Shown: positions 32,782 to 42,365, counted from the stretch's first letter. The stretch: DNA of 48,198 nt from DATKGW01 sp035510605 (GCA_035510605.1 DATKGW010000024.1:1-48198); one strand, 5' to 3'. Numbers and translations: made by a program. The notes: generated by a model from the letters alone, not told the origin.

Positions 32782-35700
32782 TTACTGTTTAAAGTTGTCT
32801 ATAAGATGGTTTTCGAAGGCTATAATACCTTTTATGCTAGGCTCGTACTCACTTGTATCAGGAAAGTCTAAATTTATAATTTTCTGCCAGACCGCTTTTA
32901 TTAATTTTTCTAATCTATCAATTTCCAAACTTTCGCTTGGGTTGAGTTGCAAACGGATTATCTCGCGTTGCCTAGTCGGTTCAACAAATACCAGATTTGC
33001 TTCGGTTAGCTTAATGCCGTTATCACCCCATTGGCGCGAACCTTCTACCAACAATTTGTAAAAATAGAGCTGTTGCTTATAATGGTGGGTTTTAATCTTA
33101 TCGTAAACGTTTTTGCCTTTTACATCCCAATCTTCTATTGCCTTACCGGTTTTGTAATCAGTAACTTTTGCTTTTAACTTATTAATTTCTAGAACATCAA
33201 GCTTGCCGGTGAGTTTTGCGTCGCCTAGCATCACACCTTGGCTATAAAAGTTCTGCTCTGCAATCTGCTTGTTGTTAAACTCACCTTTTTGATTTTTAAT
33301 AAAAGCTTCCAATGCCTCAATGCCGCGCTGTAAAAAATGAGCCTCATCTTTTTTGTCTAATCGTTTAAATTTAAGAGATCTTTCAAAAAATGAGCATATC
33401 TCTTTTTGGTTAGGCAGTTTATTATTTTTTGCAAAATTATTGTGGATGAATTCTAATGTGTCGTGGACAGATGATCCATAAGATGCACTGGGACTCATGG
33501 CACTTGGGAACTGCAGTAAATTGGTAAGTAAATAGTTGTTAGGGCCACCCTTAGTCACATTCAAGTAATTAATTAAATGAGTGATGCTTAGGCTGTAGTT
33601 ATCTAGCCGTTCGCCTAACAATTCCTTCATGTTTTTAAGCGGAACTTGATAATGTTTGTCGTACCAGGTGCGTTCTACTCTATTTAGTAAACTTTCGCTG
33701 GTATCGGGTAAAACCGTTGGTTCTATGGGGCTGGGTAAAATTGCTTTTACAGATTCGTGCTCCAGTGCCGCAAAATTAGTCACCGGTTTGCCATCATCAC
33801 CCTCCAGGTAGCTGCAAATAAACAATTGCCGTTTGGCGCGGGTCATGCTGACATAAAACAATCGCAGGTTATCGTCCGGGTTGTTTTTATGAGCGACAGC
33901 AAACATATTTGGCGGCAAAGAAATTAATCTACTCTTACCCTTACCCTCCCAAACTTTATTCACAGCCGATAACAAGAATACGGTTTCAAATTCTAAACCT
34001 TTGGCGCCGTGAGCAGTGGTTAACGTGACGCTATTTTCGGGCGAACCATGTACTCCGCGTACTTTAATGTTGATTTTGGCTTCGGTGCATAAATCTACAA
34101 AATCTATAAAAATATCAAGGTCTAATTTTATACCTGGCCGGTATTGGCGCAAATGATTACGGATAGCAGATAAGCTCGAAAGCATATCGATATACTTTTC
34201 GGGCTTTAATTTAAGCAAATCCGGGCTAAAATAATAATCTTTAAATGGTGATTTAATTTTAAGTTTTGGATAATCGAATAATTCATCGGATTCATCGGCC
34301 GTATCATCGGCTGTGCCGGTCTTTGTATTGCCAATAAGCAGATCCAGTACGACTTCTAGGCCATGCGTCCTGGCAATTTTTGCCGTTTCAAGTAAGAATA
34401 TGGCAATTTTTTTTGATTTTACGTCAGCGTCTTTTGACTGCATCAGCTCCAGCCAAAAAACTTTCTTGCGTGCTTTTTCGTAAGCTCTGCGGGAGCTCAA
34501 ACTTAATTGCCAAATGGCGCTAGCGTCAATTTGCCAATAATCAGCACTCAAAAGTTCCGGTAAATAACCTTCGGCTAATACCAAATCATTTTTACTAAGC
34601 GCACCCACAACTCTGGCCAAAGTAACAAGTTCTTGGATGGCTTTGTTGTCTAGAGCATTTTTACGGTGCTCGTAGGTTACCGGAATACCTAGCGAATATA
34701 AATACGGTAGAAGATTTTCTAAATATTTATGTTCCCGGCAAATGACAGCGATTTCTTTGGGCTCATGGCCACCATTGATTAAGTTATTAATTTCTTCAGC
34801 CACCCATTCAAATTCGTGAGCCTGAATATTAAATAATTGGCGGGTTAGGTCCGGCGTATCGAACCTGGTTTGGGCTGCAAGTGTTTTGTTTAATTTATCT
34901 GGTAGCTTAGATTCTAAACGATCTTCGCCTTGTATTATTATTGCCCGCGAGGCTTTTAATATTTCTTTATCGCTGCGATAATTATCGGTTAAAGTAATTA
35001 ACTTAACATTTTTATAGCTGTCATAAAAATTTAAAATATTGCTAAGTTCGGCACCCTGGAACGCATAGATGGCTTGGTCGTCGTCGCCTACCACCAATAC
35101 GTTCGGGCGGCTTTCGTTAACCGGATGTTCGGCTAGTGCATTTAGCATTCGCATCTGCCCGGTGTTTGTATCCTGAAATTCATCGACTAAAAAGTATTGA
35201 TATTGCTCTTGCAGCTCGTAAGCCAAATCGCCGTGTTTTTCCAGTGCTTGTACCACGCGCATAATCATATCGTCGTAATCGAACAAATGACGGGTGTCTA
35301 ATGCTTTTTGATAATCCTCATAAATATCGGCTAGTGCTAAAAGTTTATCGGCGTTGTCGCGTTGCTTATTGATTAATCGGCTGCGATCTTTGCTGAACCA
35401 GTCTTTTTTAAAGTCATTAATTGGTTTGGCGCTACCGGCATCCAATGCAGCTTGTACAGCGTCACCGAAAATTTCTATAAATATTTTACTTAATGGTAAA
35501 AAGCCGGCCACGTTTAAATGGGGCTGCTTGTATTTGGCAGCAAAATCTAGTAAAAATGCTGAACGTTCTATATCTTTTTTGCCAGTAAATCTAGCGACGT
35601 CAAATAAAGCAAAAAGCTCTGGTTCTAAATACTCGCTAAAATTGTAAGCATCCATTGCTAACAGTCGGAGTTGTTTAGGCGTAATGGCACTCTTTTTTAG

Positions 35701-36171
35701 TTTGCTTAAGATATCTTTGATATCTTTTAAATAAACAAATTCACCTTGGTTTTTACTTGCCAGCGCATTTTTATAAGGCAAAGTCTTTAAAATGTCGCTT
35801 AATATTTCATGAGTGGCTAAATCATCGGATGGTGAGTAGTTAGCCCCCTGATAAAAATATTGCGGATAAGTATTGATGATTTCTGTCCCAAAACTATGGA
35901 AGGTATGCACTGCTACATGTGCCCCGGCTTCACCCATAAGATCAATTAAGCGGCGCTGCATAGCCACTTGCCCGCTTTCGGTAAAGGTCAGACATAAGAT
36001 GTTTGTAGGTAGCAAAGTAGAATCTTTTTTAAGAATATTTGCTGCTCGGGTAGCTAGCAGCTGAGTCTTCCCGGTACCCGGGCCAGCAACTACCATCACC
36101 GGGCCATCAATGGTATCAACGGCCTCTTTTTGTTTAGCATTAAGTGATTTATAAGCTTCGTCAAAAGTCAT
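32782..36171 (-). CDS. UvrD/PcrA-like superfamily 1 helicase with C-terminal PD-(D/E)XK nuclease
   Basis: A 1129-aa protein. Motif I AGPGTGKTQLL (29-39), motif II FLVDEFQDTNTGQ, motif III VVGDDDQAIYAFQGA, motif IV TLTDNYRSDKEI, motif V TTAHGAKGLEFETVFL and motif VI LFYVSMTRAKRQLF. The last ~250 residues hold a RecB-type nuclease: LTGKLDVLEINKLKAKVTDY followed by KTGKA (the D...D-x-K site), then HHYKQQLYFYKLLVE. This is the domain order of AddA/AdnA-type helicase-nucleases, so end resection in double-strand break repair is likely. TACAAT lies 7 nt before the ATG. Confidence 0.92.
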   Translation of the reverse strand: MTFDEAYKSLNAKQKEAVDTIDGPVMVVAGPGTGKTQLLATRAANILKKDSTLLPTNILCLTFTESGQVAMQRRLIDLMGEAGAHVAVHTFHSFGTEIINTYPQYFYQGANYSPSDDLATHEILSDILKTLPYKNALASKNQGEFVYLKDIKDILSKLKKSAITPKQLRLLAMDAYNFSEYLEPELFALFDVARFTGKKDIERSAFLLDFAAKYKQPHLNVAGFLPLSKIFIEIFGDAVQAALDAGSAKPINDFKKDWFSKDRSRLINKQRDNADKLLALADIYEDYQKALDTRHLFDYDDMIMRVVQALEKHGDLAYELQEQYQYFLVDEFQDTNTGQMRMLNALAEHPVNESRPNVLVVGDDDQAIYAFQGAELSNILNFYDSYKNVKLITLTDNYRSDKEILKASRAIIIQGEDRLESKLPDKLNKTLAAQTRFDTPDLTRQLFNIQAHEFEWVAEEINNLINGGHEPKEIAVICREHKYLENLLPYLYSLGIPVTYEHRKNALDNKAIQELVTLARVVGALSKNDLVLAEGYLPELLSADYWQIDASAIWQLSLSSRRAYEKARKKVFWLELMQSKDADVKSKKIAIFLLETAKIARTHGLEVVLDLLIGNTKTGTADDTADESDELFDYPKLKIKSPFKDYYFSPDLLKLKPEKYIDMLSSLSAIRNHLRQYRPGIKLDLDIFIDFVDLCTEAKINIKVRGVHGSPENSVTLTTAHGAKGLEFETVFLLSAVNKVWEGKGKSRLISLPPNMFAVAHKNNPDDNLRLFYVSMTRAKRQLFICSYLEGDDGKPVTNFAALEHESVKAILPSPIEPTVLPDTSESLLNRVERTWYDKHYQVPLKNMKELLGERLDNYSLSITHLINYLNVTKGGPNNYLLTNLLQFPSAMSPSASYGSSVHDTLEFIHNNFAKNNKLPNQKEICSFFERSLKFKRLDKKDEAHFLQRGIEALEAFIKNQKGEFNNKQIAEQNFYSQGVMLGDAKLTGKLDVLEINKLKAKVTDYKTGKAIEDWDVKGKNVYDKIKTHHYKQQLYFYKLLVEGSRQWGDNGIKLTEANLVFVEPTRQREIIRLQLNPSESLEIDRLEKLIKAVWQKIINLDFPDTSEYEPSIKGIIAFENHLIDNFKQ

Positions 36172-36178
36172 TTCTTAT

Positions 36179-36184
36179 ATTGTA
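36179..36184 (-). promoter_or_regulatory. -10 box of the leaderless helicase-nuclease gene
   Basis: On the minus strand TACAAT is followed by 7 nt and the ATG at 36171. Confidence 0.5.
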
Positions 36185-36333
36185 TCTTCTTTCATGCATG
36201 GAGCTTATAAAAAAGTCAATTGTTGAGAAGGTTTACAGATTATATATTTGGGTGTACGCTGATAATTAGTGGCAAGTAGTAAAAGATAAACACTAGAGAA
36301 AATACGATATCTCTAAGTAAGGGGGTATATACA

Positions 36334-36882
36334 ATGTCCACTTGTTTTAAATTTAAGGAATCAGACGAACCACCTGTCTTCCCTGTTGAGCCAGAAGCTA
36401 CTAATTGCAAGGTTTACTATCTTGAAGACTTAGGAACTCAAAAATTTCTTCACGATACCAGAGAAGCCACAGCAGAAGCGATTGATATAGCGTTGGGTGG
36501 AGAACAATCATCCAATGTAAAATACGGTATAAAATTAGCTGTTGACGAAGCAATCAGTAATGCTTTTAAAGCAGCAGACGATCTTGATAAAAAAGCAATA
36601 GTTGCTGCAGAGGTACTGCCTCGTGCTGGTGAGCTGCACGTATTTATAAGAAATCCTTATGACCCTGCAGCTGTAGAAAAGTCGCAGACAGATGATGATT
36701 CAATTAAAACTGAAGATTTACTCGCGATGGAGCCCGGCATAGCACAAGATATTGATACAAATAGATTAAAAACAAGTGGTCGCGGTGAGTTTCTGATTGA
36801 AAAAGTTATCCGTGGTAAAGGTATATACGAAAAAATCGTTAATGCCGGTATCTGTGTTACTCATTTATGTGTTGAGCTGTAA
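36334..36882 (+). CDS. RsbW-like HATPase_c_2 protein (possible anti-sigma kinase)
   Basis: A 182-aa protein. The N box is IKLAVDEAISNAFKAADDLD (Glu and Asn as in RsbW/SpoIIAB, where EAVxNAxxH is usual). ELHVFIRNPYDPAA lies where the G1 box is expected, with the Gly residues degraded. TSGRGEFLIEKVI matches the G2-like GRGLxLIxxL. It should be a GHKL-fold ATP-binding protein; kinase activity on an anti-anti-sigma factor is inferred only, and no partner gene is adjacent. AAGGGGG lies 8 nt upstream as a Shine-Dalgarno, one of few in the window. It is on the plus strand between two minus-strand helicase genes. Confidence 0.6.
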   Translation: MSTCFKFKESDEPPVFPVEPEATNCKVYYLEDLGTQKFLHDTREATAEAIDIALGGEQSSNVKYGIKLAVDEAISNAFKAADDLDKKAIVAAEVLPRAGELHVFIRNPYDPAAVEKSQTDDDSIKTEDLLAMEPGIAQDIDTNRLKTSGRGEFLIEKVIRGKGIYEKIVNAGICVTHLCVEL

Positions 36883-36928
36883 AGTTACCAGAGTATCAAA
36901 CTAAAATAATTATTCTATCTTAAAAATC

Positions 36929-38122
36929 TTAGGCTGCTACAAACGTCAGGGCGTGACCGGTTTTACCGGCACGGCCGGCTCGGCCGATGCGGTGGATGTA
37001 ATCGTTGTAGGTTTGCGGAGTCGAATAGTTAATTACGTGGGTGATGTCGCTGACGTCAATGCCACGGGCGGCAACATCAGTCGCCACAAGTATATTAACT
37101 TCGTTTGATTTGAACTTGCTTAAGGCTCGTTGCCTTTGGCTTTGAGATTTTCCACCATGGATGGCATCTGCCAAAAAGCCGCGGCTTTGCAGCTCTTTGC
37201 TTAAGCGTTCTACACTGCGTTGGGTGTCGTCAAACACCAGTGCCTTGGTAATGTCTTTGCCAATCAGCAAGTCGTGTAATTTGTCTATTTTTTGACTGGT
37301 AGTACCAAATCGTACGATATTTTGATCAACACCTTCGGCTGTAATACCGGTTTTAACAGATATAGTTATGGGATTGTTAGAAAACTCTTGAATCAAGTCG
37401 TTGACTTTACTATCAAGAGTAGCCGAGAAGAAAAACGACTGGCGAATCGGTGAAATCTGGCTTAAGATTTGGCGCATATCATGCACAAAACCCATATCCA
37501 GCATTCGGTCGACTTCGTCAAGCACCACGATGTTAAAACCGCGTATATTTAAACTGCCTCGCTCTATGTGGTCTTTAATTCGGCCGGGTGTGCCGATAAC
37601 AATTTGCGGGTTGTACTTAAGATCTCGCAGTTGCGGCACAATCGGCGCGCCGCCAATTAAAACTGCGCTATACAAACCGCTACCTACGGCAATAGCGTGG
37701 CATTCTTCTTCTATCTGGTTGGCCAGCTCTCTGGTCGGAGCCATAATTAAGGCTTTTGAGCCTCTGTTGGTTATCAGTTTTTGTAAAATCGGGATAGCAA
37801 AAGCAATGGTTTTACCGGTGCCGGTATTAGCAGTACCGATAATATCTTTGCCGGTAAGGCCAATAGGAATGGCTTGGTCCTGAATTGGCAGCGGGCTGGT
37901 TATTCCTTTTGCCTGCAGGTTATCAAGCAGCAGTTTATCGATATTAAAATCTTCAAAGCTGTGCTGCGGAATAAAAGCCGACGCACTTATGGCTGGTTTG
38001 GCAGCACTAATAAAGCGCGAGATATTGATGTTCTCTTTGCTGCGCTGGTACCTTGGCGGTCTGGCGCTATAAGAGTGTTGACGGCTTGTGTTTGGCCGCC
38101 TGTTATAGGTTTTATAAGACAT
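36929..38122 (-). CDS. DEAD-box ATP-dependent RNA helicase (DEVD variant)
   Basis: A 397-aa protein. About 50 basic N-terminal residues, then the Q motif (ITSPLPIQDQAIP), motif I TANTGTGKT (97-105), Ia APTRELANQ, Ib TPGR, motif II as DEVD (202-205) instead of DEAD, motif III SAT (233-235), motif V ATDVAARGIDVSD and motif VI HRIGRAGRAGKTG. It stops a few residues after motif VI, so it lacks the C-terminal tails of CsdA/RhlE types. Ribosome assembly or mRNA turnover is the usual role. TATAAA lies about 12 nt upstream of the ATG. Confidence 0.95.
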   Translation of the reverse strand: MSYKTYNRRPNTSRQHSYSARPPRYQRSKENINISRFISAAKPAISASAFIPQHSFEDFNIDKLLLDNLQAKGITSPLPIQDQAIPIGLTGKDIIGTANTGTGKTIAFAIPILQKLITNRGSKALIMAPTRELANQIEEECHAIAVGSGLYSAVLIGGAPIVPQLRDLKYNPQIVIGTPGRIKDHIERGSLNIRGFNIVVLDEVDRMLDMGFVHDMRQILSQISPIRQSFFFSATLDSKVNDLIQEFSNNPITISVKTGITAEGVDQNIVRFGTTSQKIDKLHDLLIGKDITKALVFDDTQRSVERLSKELQSRGFLADAIHGGKSQSQRQRALSKFKSNEVNILVATDVAARGIDVSDITHVINYSTPQTYNDYIHRIGRAGRAGKTGHALTFVAA

Positions 38123-38265
38123 AAAAATGAATCCTTTATAGGTTAATAGTTATTACTTCGATTGTCGGAATGAACATCGAGTAAAAAGCTATCGAACCCG
38201 GGATTCATTAAACAATGCAGCTATATTAGCATAATAATTATGTTTATGCAAATCTATAATTAAGC

Positions 38266-39645
38266 TCAGGCCGTTTGGCTGGCGCGCTTTGGCGAAGTCC
38301 AGGTAGACGAAGTAGCATCGCGTCTAAACACTTGATGGTACTTAAGCAAAGTATTAAACATGGCATTCATTTGCACAACATCCATTATGTAAAAGAAAAT
38401 ATATATTACCAGTGCGGTCAGGCTCAATTTAAACTTGTCTTTTAAGGTCAAATGTTCGTCTGGCCACAGTACACACAAGGTGTAAACCGTGACCGTCAGG
38501 TATGCGCCTAAGATTATCCCAACGGTATGGTAAGCAAAGCTAAGATATACTATATAACCTAACAAAATCGGCTCAAGAATCAGCAGTATCTCGCTTAAAA
38601 GCGCCATCGGTAACCGGTACATTGTCAGAGCCCGGCTATAAACTTCAGGGTTGTAATTGCCTATCAGGTGCCGGTATTTGAACAGGTTTTGCAGATTGCC
38701 CATCTTCCAGCGGTAGCGCTGCCTCATTAAATCTTTAAATGTGTGCACCCCTTCTGTCAGGGCGACAACATCAGAAGCATAGATGATACGGTGTTTTTGG
38801 TTACCATTAGTCGCGACAATTTTAAGACTCAGGCCGATGTCTTCGGTCATAGTGTCATCATCGTAAAATTTAACTTTTCTAAGAGTGCTTCTACGATATG
38901 TCGAAGCTACGCCGCCGATAATAAATTCGCTGTTAGTCAGGCTATAAAACTTTTTGGTGCGGTAGCCGATAAGGTGCTCAAAGCGCTGCACTTTACCGAG
39001 TATTGATTTACTTTCCATCACGCGCACATTAGCTGCGACACCTATGATGTGGTGATCCTTAAAGTGAGCAACGGCCCTTTCAATCGCCTGCGGATGCAGT
39101 ATAGAATCTGCGTCCAGGCACATTACCAGCTGGCCTTTTACATGGTTCTTTATGGCATTATTCATTGCCGCCGCCTTGCCCTGGTTATGCTGATTTATAA
39201 GCTTAATTCGCGTAATTTTGTCTGGATGGATTTGAATGTATCTTCGTTTTAACCTAAAACCCCTACCGTCTCGGGCCATATAAGTTGCAACCCTTAGTTT
39301 AGTACTACTTTGAACTCTGGCTATGTAATCATGCGTTACTTGCTTGGTTTTATCTGTCGATCCGTCATTAACAACAATAATTTCAATATTTCCATATGTG
39401 CTGGCCAGCACCGAATCCAGGGTACGTCGTATCACTTTGCATTCGTTATGAGCTGGGATTATCACGCTTACTAATTTTAAACGGGCAGGAGTTTTAGAAA
39501 TACTGGGTCGATGTTTTTTTGAGTTTTTATAAGCTTTTTTAAAGCTCAAGATGTCATAGGTGTTTGCACCAACCATATATAGACCGATATGCACCACGGC
39601 AGCCAGATTAGCGAATGCTAACAGATATAAAAATGGTTCTCGCAT
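38266..39645 (-). CDS. Processive GT2 glycosyltransferase (hyaluronan/cellulose-synthase type)
   Basis: A 459-aa membrane protein. One helix at the N-terminus (about 5-25), a GT-A domain with VNDGSTDKTKQ, the DxD in MCLDADSILHP, the acceptor-site TED in DDTMTEDIGLSL, and the processive signature RQRYRWKMGN (Q/R-x-x-R-W). Four C-terminal helices (about 335-425) form the translocation channel. It should polymerise and export a polysaccharide, perhaps poly-N-acetylglucosamine. Its ATG overlaps the sortase stop as TAATG, so the two are translated together. The nearby polysaccharide deacetylase could modify such a product (inference). Confidence 0.9.
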   Translation of the reverse strand: MREPFLYLLAFANLAAVVHIGLYMVGANTYDILSFKKAYKNSKKHRPSISKTPARLKLVSVIIPAHNECKVIRRTLDSVLASTYGNIEIIVVNDGSTDKTKQVTHDYIARVQSSTKLRVATYMARDGRGFRLKRRYIQIHPDKITRIKLINQHNQGKAAAMNNAIKNHVKGQLVMCLDADSILHPQAIERAVAHFKDHHIIGVAANVRVMESKSILGKVQRFEHLIGYRTKKFYSLTNSEFIIGGVASTYRRSTLRKVKFYDDDTMTEDIGLSLKIVATNGNQKHRIIYASDVVALTEGVHTFKDLMRQRYRWKMGNLQNLFKYRHLIGNYNPEVYSRALTMYRLPMALLSEILLILEPILLGYIVYLSFAYHTVGIILGAYLTVTVYTLCVLWPDEHLTLKDKFKLSLTALVIYIFFYIMDVVQMNAMFNTLLKYHQVFRRDATSSTWTSPKRASQTA

Positions 39646-40211
39646 TATATGGCCCTTTCCAGATCAAAAACGTAAAATTGCCTGTCTTGCCATAACAACC
39701 CGCTGCAGGTTTGAATTGTTAAAATCGGCTTGCCCCGGTAATTAAACACGCTGTCATCTAGTTGATTGGTAGTTTTTACGCTATTTAAGATGTAATAAAA
39801 AATGTGATTATTATCGGTTTTTACTATGGCTAGCGAACTTGGTTTAAGCGTGTGGAGCGTCCCGAAAACATTTTGCAGAGCATGGCCGTAAAGAAAAGTA
39901 TCGCCTTCTGCATTATTCGGTTGTGGGGTTATGGTGGCGTATTGGGCTTTATCATTTGACAGTGTCCAGGTTTGGGAATTCTTGTCGTAAACCCCTTGGA
40001 TTACTTTTAGGTCAAGTTCCAAGCTGGGAATGATTAATTCTACTGGTTCGCCTTGTATAATGGCAGTTTGCTGTTTTGTCACAGTCGTCTGTACGGGTGG
40101 GCGTAGAATACTGGCGTTAACATCGCGGGAGCGCGCTAAACCGATCAGCAAGCACGTGCCGCTAATCAGTAAAACAAGGCCTAAAATTGCCGCTAGCTTA
40201 AACTTTTTCAT
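39645..40211 (-). CDS. Short sortase next to an LPNTG protein
   Basis: A 188-aa sortase. One N-terminal helix (about 5-25), then the domain: PVELIIPSLELDLKVIQGVY, catalytic H110 (FLYGHALQNVF), C169 (LTIQTCSGLLW) and R177 (DRQFYVF). Compact and without insertions, like class E/F sortases. It lies between the LPNTG microprotein (upstream, same strand) and the processive glycosyltransferase (TAATG overlap). The microprotein is its most likely substrate. Confidence 0.9.
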   Translation of the reverse strand: MKKFKLAAILGLVLLISGTCLLIGLARSRDVNASILRPPVQTTVTKQQTAIIQGEPVELIIPSLELDLKVIQGVYDKNSQTWTLSNDKAQYATITPQPNNAEGDTFLYGHALQNVFGTLHTLKPSSLAIVKTDNNHIFYYILNSVKTTNQLDDSVFNYRGKPILTIQTCSGLLWQDRQFYVFDLERAI

Positions 40212-40231
40212 AAATTCTTAACTAAATTTGA

Positions 40232-40281
40232 GCACCAAAAACAAAGTGGATTACCTACACAGATGTGTTTTAGTAATCCAC
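40232..40281 (-). terminator. Terminator between the microprotein and the sortase
   Basis: A 9-bp stem GTGGATTAC/GTAATCCAC (40246-40254, 40273-40281) with an inner ACAC/GTGT hairpin. On the minus strand it is followed by TTTGTTTTTGG. It separates the highly expressed-looking microprotein gene from the sortase. Confidence 0.65.
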
Positions 40282-40310
40282 GTTTATATTTTGCTTAGAA
40301 TCTTAATTTT

Positions 40311-40493
40311 TTAAGCTTTGGTGTAAGCTCTTTTAGCTATCCAGCGTGCCAAAATTGACAACGTGATAGCAGCACCGACCGTTATGCTGGTAATAGCAAC
40401 GATCGTTAAGATTATGTGCCCACCGGTGTTTGGTAAAAGGATTGCACCGCCAGCAATACCAACTGGTCCGGCTCCTTTGCCTCCTTCGTACAT
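40311..40493 (-). CDS. 60-aa LPNTG microprotein (sortase substrate-like)
   Basis: The sequence starts MYEGGKGAGPVGIAGGAILL, then PNTGGHIILTIVAITSI, a hydrophobic helix and the basic end RWIAKRAYTKA. L-P-N-T-G, helix and positive tail are the three parts of a cell-wall sorting signal, but the part before the motif is only about 20 Gly-rich residues and there is no signal peptide. GAGGAG lies 8-9 nt upstream of the ATG, and an extended -10 (TGGTATAAA) further up. The longer frame from 40595 is rejected because it would begin upstream of that promoter. Its own terminator follows. Confidence 0.72.
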   Translation of the reverse strand: MYEGGKGAGPVGIAGGAILLPNTGGHIILTIVAITSITVGAAITLSILARWIAKRAYTKA

Positions 40494-40518
40494 AAATCTC
40501 TCCTCTTTATATATATGA

Positions 40519-40524
40519 TTTATA
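40519..40524 (-). promoter_or_regulatory. Extended -10 promoter of the LPNTG microprotein
   Basis: On the minus strand TGG-TATAAA gives an extended -10 box; the predicted start is about 18 nt before the ATG at 40493, leaving room for the Shine-Dalgarno. The divergent stretch 40494-40856 (363 bp) otherwise holds the promoter of the deacetylase operon and no further gene that I can see. Confidence 0.5.
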
Positions 40525-40778
40525 CCAGGGATGTTGCTTTTACCTGTCTCGTCTGGATTTAAACCATATATTGGGTAGTAATACTTAATTACCACCTTTG
40601 TTTAAATTGCCAGAGACGGGTTCGCCATTTGCTCCACTAGTATAAGGCGACCAAGAGATATACTAGTTTCATTGCACCTCTGTTAATGCTTAAGATACTA
40701 TATTAATGCGAGAAAAGCAAGAATATTGCATAATACTAATGCTTATTATTAACTAAGTTGGTCATAATAACAAATTTA

Positions 40779-40807
40779 TTGCATTAAATTAATTATTCGT
40801 GTATAAG
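40779..40807 (+). promoter_or_regulatory. Promoter of the deacetylase-cohesin operon
   Basis: TTGCAT (40779-40784), a 17-bp spacer and TATAAG (40802-40807) form the best two-box promoter in the window. The leader of about 43 nt contains a GCCG-TTAAG-CGGC hairpin (40831-40843) and AAGG just before the ATG. Confidence 0.6.
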
Positions 40808-40856
40808 TATTACAAAGAGTAAATAATACGCCGTTAAGCGGCAAGCAAGGTAGAGT

Positions 40857-42362
40857 ATGAAAAGGTATGTTAAATCACTGTTTGTGGGTGGTGGTACTAT
40901 TATTAGTTTAATGGTACTTGTCAGCTTGGTTTTTTCGGGCCTGGCAAATGCAGTATCATATAACCCCGGTCCCAGAATATCGTTTACTTTTGACGATGGT
41001 TTGGCCAGCGCCTATACACTAGCCGCTCCAACTTTGGCAAAATACGGTTTAACGGGTACTGATTATGTCATAACAGGTTGCGTAGGGATGACGACAGTAC
41101 CTAATACCTGTTTAGCGAATACCGGTACACCTTACATGACGTGGGCACAAATTGTCGCCCTACAAAATACTTACAGCTGGGACGTTGGTTCTCACACCGT
41201 TGATCATAAATGCCTGGCTTCAAATGCTACAGCGGACCCGGAAGATTGCCAAACCGCTACCCTAACCCAAGCACAGGTTATTACAGAATTATCTGCCAGC
41301 CAGACAGCTCTCGCGGCACAAGGTATTAAGGCTACAGACTTTTCAACACCATATGGCGATTACAACAACATGGTACTTGCCCAAATTGCCAAATATTACG
41401 CCTCGATGCGCGGATTCCAAGACCAAAACATTAATGGCTATCCCTACAGTGATTATCTGCTTAACGATTACGTAGTTTTAGAAAAGACTACCCCTGTAGC
41501 AACTGTAGAAGCCAGAATAGACCAAGCGATTGCCAATAACCAATGGCTGGTTTTAACATTTCATGACATTGCCGCTACACCAAGCCAAACCCCGGATAAT
41601 TACCAATACGGCACAGCCGAGCTAGACCAGATTGCAGCCTATGTGCAGGCAAAACAGACCGCCGGTTTGATAAAGAACATCAATATTAACCAGGGCTTAA
41701 TTACCAGCTCTACCAATCTGTTCGCTAATGGTAGTTTTAATAATGGTATTGCCGATGGTTGGACAACTGATGACCCAACCAACATTACAGCAAATAACGG
41801 TACTAACGGCAGTTACCCAGATCCTGTAAATTCGGTTAAGCTCGTATCTAACACTGCAGGTACAGCAACTCACCTATTTTCTCCTAAAGTAGCGGTGAAC
41901 CCCAACAATACATATGTACTAAAGAACTTCTTAAACGTGCAAGCAATTACCAGCGGCGAAGTGTCTTTTTATATAGACGAATATAATGCTAGCGGCACTT
42001 GGATTTCGGGGCAGTATAAAACCCGCGAAGTTTCCGCCTTTGTCGAAGAGCTTAATTTTAACTATACGCCGAGTTCGGTTGCTGTTACCCAGGCTAGCCT
42101 GCAGGTTATTGTAGCCGGCCAAGGCATTACTGCTTACCTTGATAATGCCCAAATGTTTCCTGACGCCGCTGCCGTCTCAACTTTGCCTGCCACCATTGCA
42201 GGCGATTTAAATGGTGATAGCATCGTTAACGCGGCAGACTTAAGCTTATTGCTTACCAACTGGAATAAAACGGGTGCAACTGCCGCGCAAGGCGATTTAA
42301 ACAGCGATGGAGCAGTTAATGCAGCCGATTTATCAACATTATTAACTAATTGGAGTAAATAA
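40857..42362 (+). CDS. Secreted polysaccharide deacetylase with CBM-like module and C-terminal dockerin
   Basis: A 501-aa protein. Signal peptide about 1-32 (GLANAVS, cleavage after A-N-A). NodB domain: ISFTFDDGLASAY (D46, D47), GSHTVDH (H113, H117 with D47 as metal ligands), STPYGDYNN, LVLTFHDIAA (H236). A beta-sandwich at about 287-435 (NLFANGSFNNGIADGWTTDD) looks like a CBM4/9- or CBM22-type module. The dockerin (about 446-501) has DLNGDSIVNAAD and DLNSDGAVNAAD, each followed by LSxLLTNW. Unlike the beta-helix proteins, its dockerin is C-terminal and clearly different in sequence. It should remove acetyl groups from a cell-surface or host glycan. The cohesin gene begins 3 bp downstream. 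Confidence 0.93.
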   Translation: MKRYVKSLFVGGGTIISLMVLVSLVFSGLANAVSYNPGPRISFTFDDGLASAYTLAAPTLAKYGLTGTDYVITGCVGMTTVPNTCLANTGTPYMTWAQIVALQNTYSWDVGSHTVDHKCLASNATADPEDCQTATLTQAQVITELSASQTALAAQGIKATDFSTPYGDYNNMVLAQIAKYYASMRGFQDQNINGYPYSDYLLNDYVVLEKTTPVATVEARIDQAIANNQWLVLTFHDIAATPSQTPDNYQYGTAELDQIAAYVQAKQTAGLIKNININQGLITSSTNLFANGSFNNGIADGWTTDDPTNITANNGTNGSYPDPVNSVKLVSNTAGTATHLFSPKVAVNPNNTYVLKNFLNVQAITSGEVSFYIDEYNASGTWISGQYKTREVSAFVEELNFNYTPSSVAVTQASLQVIVAGQGITAYLDNAQMFPDAAAVSTLPATIAGDLNGDSIVNAADLSLLLTNWNKTGATAAQGDLNSDGAVNAADLSTLLTNWSK

Positions 42363-42365
42363 ATC

